Assembly: GCA_935421135.1 (NCBI GenBank)
Contig: OW285192.1
Coordinates: 4,879,501 to 4,943,500 of the forward strand
Direction: 5' to 3'
Length of the DNA: 64,000 nucleotides
Origin: Bugulina stolonifera
Taxonomy: Eukaryota > Bryozoa > Gymnolaemata > Cheilostomatida > Bugulidae
A program made the translations under genes and the position numbers. The notes under the pieces are model-generated. The model was not told the origin of the DNA. It was given only the letters and a program-made list of their open reading frames with translations, and made no database searches. Of the stretch, positions 58,092-64,000 are shown piece after piece (within the stretch, counting starts at the first letter, position 1; each line of letters begins with the position of its first letter).

Positions 58092-60913
58092 TATAAACAA
58101 TAAATGCATGAGCTGCTAGCTTGGTAGTCAGCTTATATGCCCATAATAGTCACCAAAATAGCAAAAGAAAGTTATTGTTGACCAAAATCCCAAACCGGGA
58201 GGGCTTGCAGGAGCTTGGAAGTTTGCAGGAGATGGGTTCTGAAAACGGGAGGGTCCCGGTTATCAGGAGAGTTGTCATGTATGCTAGTTAGTAGTACACT
58301 ATCTTTGGCTAGCGCAATAGTCTTCACGCTTTAATAACTGTTTGCTAATAACTACATTATGCTATGACGTCAGTTTGGCTGTGCACTCCTTGTTGTGGCT
58401 AAATTCACATCAGACGACGCATAGCTTTTTTTAACTCCTAAGGTTATTGTACTATGATGCCATAGGCGGGGATACTTAAACGTGTTTGCCACAAAACAGT
58501 TGAACAAAATACAAAGCATGGAATTAGACCGGAATGGAGCTTCGTAGGGTAGAACAACTCCCTTCGAAGGAAAATACGAATCATGGAATATCACTGAATA
58601 CAATTATAGAACTGTACGATACGATCATATACATGTATAATAATTTATTTGTGAGCGTAGAAAAAAATGAAAAGGTGCTGGTACGAATCAACCACATTTG
58701 TTGAAATTTTTATGATTTTGGAATTGTCTTAATCATGTAACATGTAACATGTTACATGATGTAACATGTAACATGTTACATGTAACATGTAACATGTAAC
58801 ATGTTACATGTAACACATGTATGTAAAGCATACACATACACATTATAATGTAAGTTAGTCCTGACTGTACATGTTGTAACTTACATTAAATCTGACAAGC
58901 CACATAAAACTAAACTTAGAAACTTGAAAACTCTGTAATTTAATTTTAGGTTTACATCGATCTATTTACACTGTTCATTGTTTGGTTTTGTGTGTGGGAC
59001 GACCCCATTTCCCATGAATGGCATATTTAGTTTGTCTAGTAAAGGCTGACTGCTACTTATTGGGAGTGCAATATTACTATTGTACCAAACCAAAAATATA
59101 GTACATTTACATAGACACATTAATAAACCTTGCATGTATAGTGCGAGTGAATATATAATGGTTTTACATGGACATCCATATTTGCATGGAAAAACAAGGT
59201 TGCTACATGCCTCCTACATGCATTTGTACCTGTTAGGTACAATAATATCCTATGTTCATGATATGCAATTATATAGGAACCAACACATTACTATAATTAT
59301 TTATCAAGTTTATGTACACGTACATGTATAATATTAGTGTTACATGTAAATTGCTGCTAATGACCTGCGTTGTAACTATATAAGTGCGATACACACTTTT
59401 ATGTACATTATTGCACATTGAATAAGTTGATACTTGTTCTATCACTACCTTCAATTTCCCATCAATACCTCTTCAGGTATGTCAGTGCCCCCATGAAATC
59501 TATCACATCTCCCATAACTGGCCTATGATGATCCTATTATAATATGCTGTAAATGTACACAATATTGCTGATAGCTCATTCATTGATATATACTTTAGTA
59601 TAACAGATGTAATAATATTCCACTCAGATATCTGATAGATAAGTAAGCTGTTTGCTATAGTCATGTAGTTCAGCCTACTTCTAGTGTTACTTCTAGAGTG
59701 TTACAATCTTACACTATAGAAATATAATCATGCACATGCGGTCACTAGGTTCTTGGGGCTACCTCTATTGACCATTATTAGGCTGTAGTTGGAGAGTAGA
59801 GACACTTCTAGGGTTATTGAATTGTCTAATATTAGTTTTATGATTACAATTAGGATTACAATGTTTTCACTGGCGTCTAAATATAAATACCAGTGCAGTA
59901 AGTGTACCCCATAATCAAGTGAGACCATATAACACAGTTACATAAATTAATGTGCAAAGCCAAGCTACTCCTGCCTACATGATTGTAAGTGTGACAATGG
60001 CGTGTGTCACTACGGTAGTGGCAGCCAAGAAGTGTGAAAAACAGGCACATTTCTTTATCAGTTTATCTGCTATCACCTTTAATAGCACTCACTACACAGA
60101 GTTACTAATAGGTGTTCAACTGGTTTGGTTCAAGGCACTGCACTCCCCCTCCTCAGGAAATCTTCCATTTTTAAGGGAAACAAGCCAATGTAGTGGTTCA
60201 ATATGCCTGTCCACTGTGCTAGGCGATTAGGTGCTGCGTAGAGCCTTGGATCCTATCATCATTCAGAGATGGACTTATCTTCACATAATATGTGAAGCTT
60301 AATCAATGAATGGGTGCTCATCAATATATTTGCTGTATATTTTAAAGCAATAGATGTATGCTGTATATAAAACTGTTAGGCTAATGCAGCAGAAAATGAG
60401 AGAGTCTAAAACCACACTACTGCATTCATGTACTAGGATACCAATACTGTACAATATAGTATGATACCTTGTATTATCATATATAATATACAATGCACAA
60501 CATTCATGTTATGCATTCAAATACAAATTCAAAAATTTCAACAAATACATGTATTTACATGTACAACTGACAGCTCATTATAATAAGCACTGTTAGCCAA
60601 TTAGACTCTGCTTCAGCACAGCTGATATTATCAACCAATTAAAAGCCTTGGTTTAAAACATTAACGAATGATCTTCACCAATAGAATATTTACTCCCTTC
60701 TCAGAGTTGCACTAACTACTCATGATATTCTGAAAGCAGTTTAGTGAAAAAGTCTTTGCTAGATTGGATATTTACATCTCTATGTGACTTGTAAACAGCA
60801 ATATTTTTTTCAGAACTGCAGTACTAGTTAAACGTATGAAACAGAAAATTAAATACGTGTGACAAGTCAGGCAAATAGAATATTATATTCAACAATTCAT
60901 TCAGGCTGTCATA
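58092..60913. other. Intergenic region without recognised genes
   Basis: Contains the palindromic ACATGTTACATGTAACATGT block at about 58735-58815, a piece related to the 17 kb hairpin loop at 60211-60237, and AT-rich DNA. The ORF at 59952-60230 has no splice or domain support. Confidence 0.4.
58735..58815. repeat. Palindromic ACATGTTACATGT array
   Basis: Repeated TAACATG/TTACATG units in alternating directions give nested palindromes over about 80 bases. Confidence 0.75.
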
Positions 60914-63900
60914 ATGTCTGAGAAGTATTTAATTATCACCTTTGCCTTGTTTATGGGAGCAGTGAATGGGTTTAATTGGAAACTTTATGGGGAAGAAACT
61001 TCTGAGTGCACTCGGCTCAATTCGGCTCAAGGAGAGGAGTGTAAATACTATGGAGAATGTTGCGGAGATATAGTGAGGATACGAGAGAGATTAGAACCTG
61101 GAACTTACCAATGTATGAATATAGGAGACACACAAGGTGAGGTATATTATTATATACTCATCTTACCCGGGAGTTGTCTGCTTAATGTAAGAAAACAATC
61201 AATCGTGAAATCTCTGTAACACACTTGCATCACAAGATGTATGAATGACCATCAGTGCATGACCATAAGTCATGAATACAAGCGAAGCCAGCAAATGCTG
61301 CTAAAAGACATTTATAGCAAACCAAGACCAAAGGCTTTATGGGGCATTCCCAAATTACCCCATATTCTGCAGTCAGACTAGCATTGCAGACCGAGCCCTA
61401 AGTGTTTGTACCTAATATATGCCTGGTGGAGATTCTTTTAGGAAATAGACTAGAACGTTCATACAGCAAAATAGCGGCAAGTTCTATAAATATATTCAAG
61501 CAAATTAGGATATGATGCCATTCTTAATCATCGTGGGTCTGTCCCGACGTTGTCATTTCTAAACTCTGTGGGAGTGATGGACCAATGCCGTGGCATAGTA
61601 CATAGTGTATCTAATATTAGAGCTATTAATACAAATATTTTCACTCATTACACATCTACACATCTGTACTATAATTATGGGGGATAGGTGAGGTGAAACA
61701 TTATATAATTATATTACATGTTATGTATCACACATTATATTATAATTAATGCTTTAGGTACAAAATTTTAGATAGCGAACACATACATGTAATGGCTAGT
61801 ATAATAATGGCTGTGTTATGGATAAATGAGCAACAATAACTGCTTATCATTTAAGTAATGTGATAGTTTTCTGGAAAGCATAATGTACAACTGGCTATTC
61901 TTGAACACTCAAAACATGGCACACCTCTCACAAGCAAACACATTGTTGGCTGGATAACTTGAAATCAGAGGTACAAGTAATTAGCATATTGCTTCCTGCA
62001 TCTACTGACCTTTTATGCAAATGCTGATGGAGTTATAACATACATGTATTATAGTGTAATATTTGTTATTTAATCATAATATCCCAGTGAGACATTTAAT
62101 TATGCCATAAATTAGTGACTGACATATTCATATATTCTGTAACTCACATTCTATCACAATGCTAGTAGATTATTTTGCATACTAGAAATGTATTCCAATG
62201 ACAATAAAGAACAACACGCTGCTGGCATGTGCAGTGTGAGTTCTTCTGCAGTATACATGACTTAGACTTGTAGATAAATAATTATATACAGTTACAAATT
62301 ATTTTTATATGTTATGTTCAATATTTACTTGTAGCTTAAACATACATGTATGAATAAACATAGGGGTTCTGTGATCAATCTATTCTGTATCTTAACACGC
62401 AATGTGCATATAAAATACAAAATGGCTTGCAAACTTTATACTAATGAGTTGATATCTGTAGCAGAACACTTATGTAACTTCTACATGTACTTCTGGATGA
62501 GACCCGCAATATCTATTGGTAGAGATATTGTGCAATGAAATCAAGTTCTTGCTAAGCCAATTTTTGGAATAATGTTGTGACATTAGTTTACACTTTAGGA
62601 GAGAAAGTTATGGAGATTTAAAAAGATTCATTTCAAAATAGCATAAAGCGAGCAAATGGTGTGTTTTAACAAAGAATTCGAAGAGTAATAATAATCTCTG
62701 TAATACCTTAAACCAGCTGTTGAAATCTAATACTGACACCACCAAATAGTACAAGGAAATAGAATGTATACTGTGATTGCATATTACACCTATCTTGTGA
62801 ATTATATTTACAACTGTATGTCATTAATATACAATACCAGTGTTTTCTACTATGATGGTCAAGTACAGATCGTTCAGTTATCTTTAAATTTTATGTGCAT
62901 GTATTTTAAAAGTAAGTAACTCGTAAGATCTACAGAAATCACTTGTAAATAGAAGAGTATGCATAATAGAGTAACGCTAAAGGTTGGCATGGTTTACAAT
63001 CATGTCCATGTTGACAGAAAGATTGGCACATAAATATTTAAGATTAGATTATACCCACATTCACCTTTGTCTACAAACACACAATACTGTATGAAGAAAA
63101 ACTTAAAACTCTATTCCAGGTTACGTGGTGAACCGATGTCCATCAGGAACTGCGGAGGATCTGGCAGAGCTCTGTAACGGGAACCAATTAGACAAACACC
63201 TCTCAGGTATTATAGTTGCATCACTGTATGTCCATTTCTATGTTTACAGCTTAAGAGAATATAATAAACATCATGTTAATTAGTATACGAGTACTTTATT
63301 TAATGCAAAGAAGAAGTCATTGTGGGCCTGTGAGGATAAATTATACCCAAGAATCATGTATTAAGATACAGTAGCTGGTGAGTGGAAACCGGATCACACT
63401 GATTACATAAGGGTATTTGTGAGAAATGTAATAGAGCTTCAAGTTCAGGTTTTTGTAGGATACAAACTCTAATTTCAGTCATATTAAGATGTATTTATCT
63501 GTACATTCTCTGTAGTTAACTTGAGTACTAATGCAATAAGTAAACCTCAGTGGTATCATCACTCAACATGAAAATATATTGTGTAAAACTATGTTGGGTA
63601 GAACTTCAGTCGCAAATTGAATTTACAAATAAAACAGTCCAGGGCGACAATCATGTACATTTGTAACTTTACTGAGTAAATCTGGTCTGAAGAAGCAGTA
63701 GCGAAGTATTTTCACCAACTACACCTTAATAAGGTATACTGCAGTCTATGCATGATGATACCTGCATATATATACAACATGTTCCTACAATGATATGTTA
63801 CAGATGCGGTGAAAACACAAAACTGGCCGGTCACTGGATCATACAATGGTGTAACCTACAGTAATATTTACTGCGCAATCTGTAATGGGGCTCTACAGCC

Positions 63901-64000
63901 GGTTCTTGAAGATATCGAGCCTCTCTTTGACCCATTATCGGCGGTCGAGTTTTGGACTGCAAATATTTTCTGCACAAAGCAGACAGCAGATCTCATTGAA
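60914..64000 (+). CDS. 5' exons of a secretin/adhesion-like GPCR-type ectodomain (partial, runs off window)
   Basis: Exons 60914-61136, 63120-63206 and 63804 to beyond 64000, all joined in phase 1. Exon 1 begins MSEKYLIITFALFMGAVNG, a signal peptide, then a cysteine cluster CKYYGECCGDIVRIRE resembling a somatomedin B-like C-x-x-Y-x-x-CC-x-D core. Exon 2 reads NRCPSGTAEDLAELC. Exon 3 has VTGSYNGVTYSNIYCAICNG. The succession C-P-x-G-T, then Y-x-N-x-Y-CA-x-CN, is typical of N-terminal regions of many invertebrate seven-helix receptors of the secretin/adhesion/methuselah-like kind (recognised by eye). The membrane part lies outside the window, so the GPCR call is inference. Additional exons in the 2-kb intron are possible. 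Confidence 0.68.

Noticed and set aside
59952..60230. 92-aa plus-strand ORF with a hydrophobic start
   Set aside because: No splice signals, no motif, and it overlaps a repeat fragment shared with the 17 kb hairpin loop.

Overview
The window looks like nuclear DNA of an invertebrate animal, most plausibly a sponge (inference). It is AT-rich, its coding sequence is split into many short GT-AG exons, and it encodes extracellular adhesion domains (TSP1, C-type lectin, CCP/sushi, pentraxin-like, FN3). Palindromic TACATGTA strings are scattered through all non-coding DNA. No bacterial or organelle features were seen. Gene models were built by hand from splice signals, reading-frame phase across introns and domain motifs; no database was searched.

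Layout. (1) 243-349 (+): last exon of a cytosolic-type sulfotransferase whose 5' part lies left of the window. (2) 350-6133: repeat-filled intergenic DNA with three LTR/MITE families. (3) 6134-44300 (+): one very large gene of about 46 exons that can be read in one continuous phase from a signal-peptide ATG to a stop (about 2,581 aa). It encodes a type I membrane protein: two discoidin/fucolectin-like domains around a pentraxin/LamG-like domain, then TSP1, CTLD, TSP1, CCP-CCP, CTLD, TSP1, six CCPs, an FN3-like stalk, one transmembrane helix and a cytoplasmic tail of about 540 residues with no recognisable enzyme domain. (4) 45273-45580 (-): an orphan exon resembling the sulfotransferase C-terminus. 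(5) 47006-48542 (-): a complete four-exon gene for a small secreted protein of 160 aa with two TSP1 domains, convergent with the large receptor gene. (6) 48543-52863: no gene seen, with an 8-bp satellite. (7) 52868-58087: a young LTR retrotransposon on the minus strand, with nearly identical LTRs, a 4-bp target duplication, PBS and PPT, and a single long Gag-type ORF but no pol. (8) 58092-60913: no gene seen. (9) 60914 to the right edge (+): the 5' exons of a cysteine-rich, signal-peptide-bearing ectodomain of the kind found in invertebrate secretin/adhesion-like GPCRs.

The introns of the large gene and the flanks hold mobile DNA: two almost identical 758-bp TTAA-flanked MITEs, a second TTAA-flanked family of about 590 bp, LTR-only copies, tRNA-derived SINEs, a decayed LINE end, and hairpins.

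Working picture (inference): the large gene is a cell-surface lectin/adhesion receptor assembled from phase-1 domain exons. The neighbouring secreted TSP1 protein may be a paralogous fragment or a partner. The best candidate for something undescribed is this receptor, especially its domain combination and its tail. The Gag-only retrotransposon is second.
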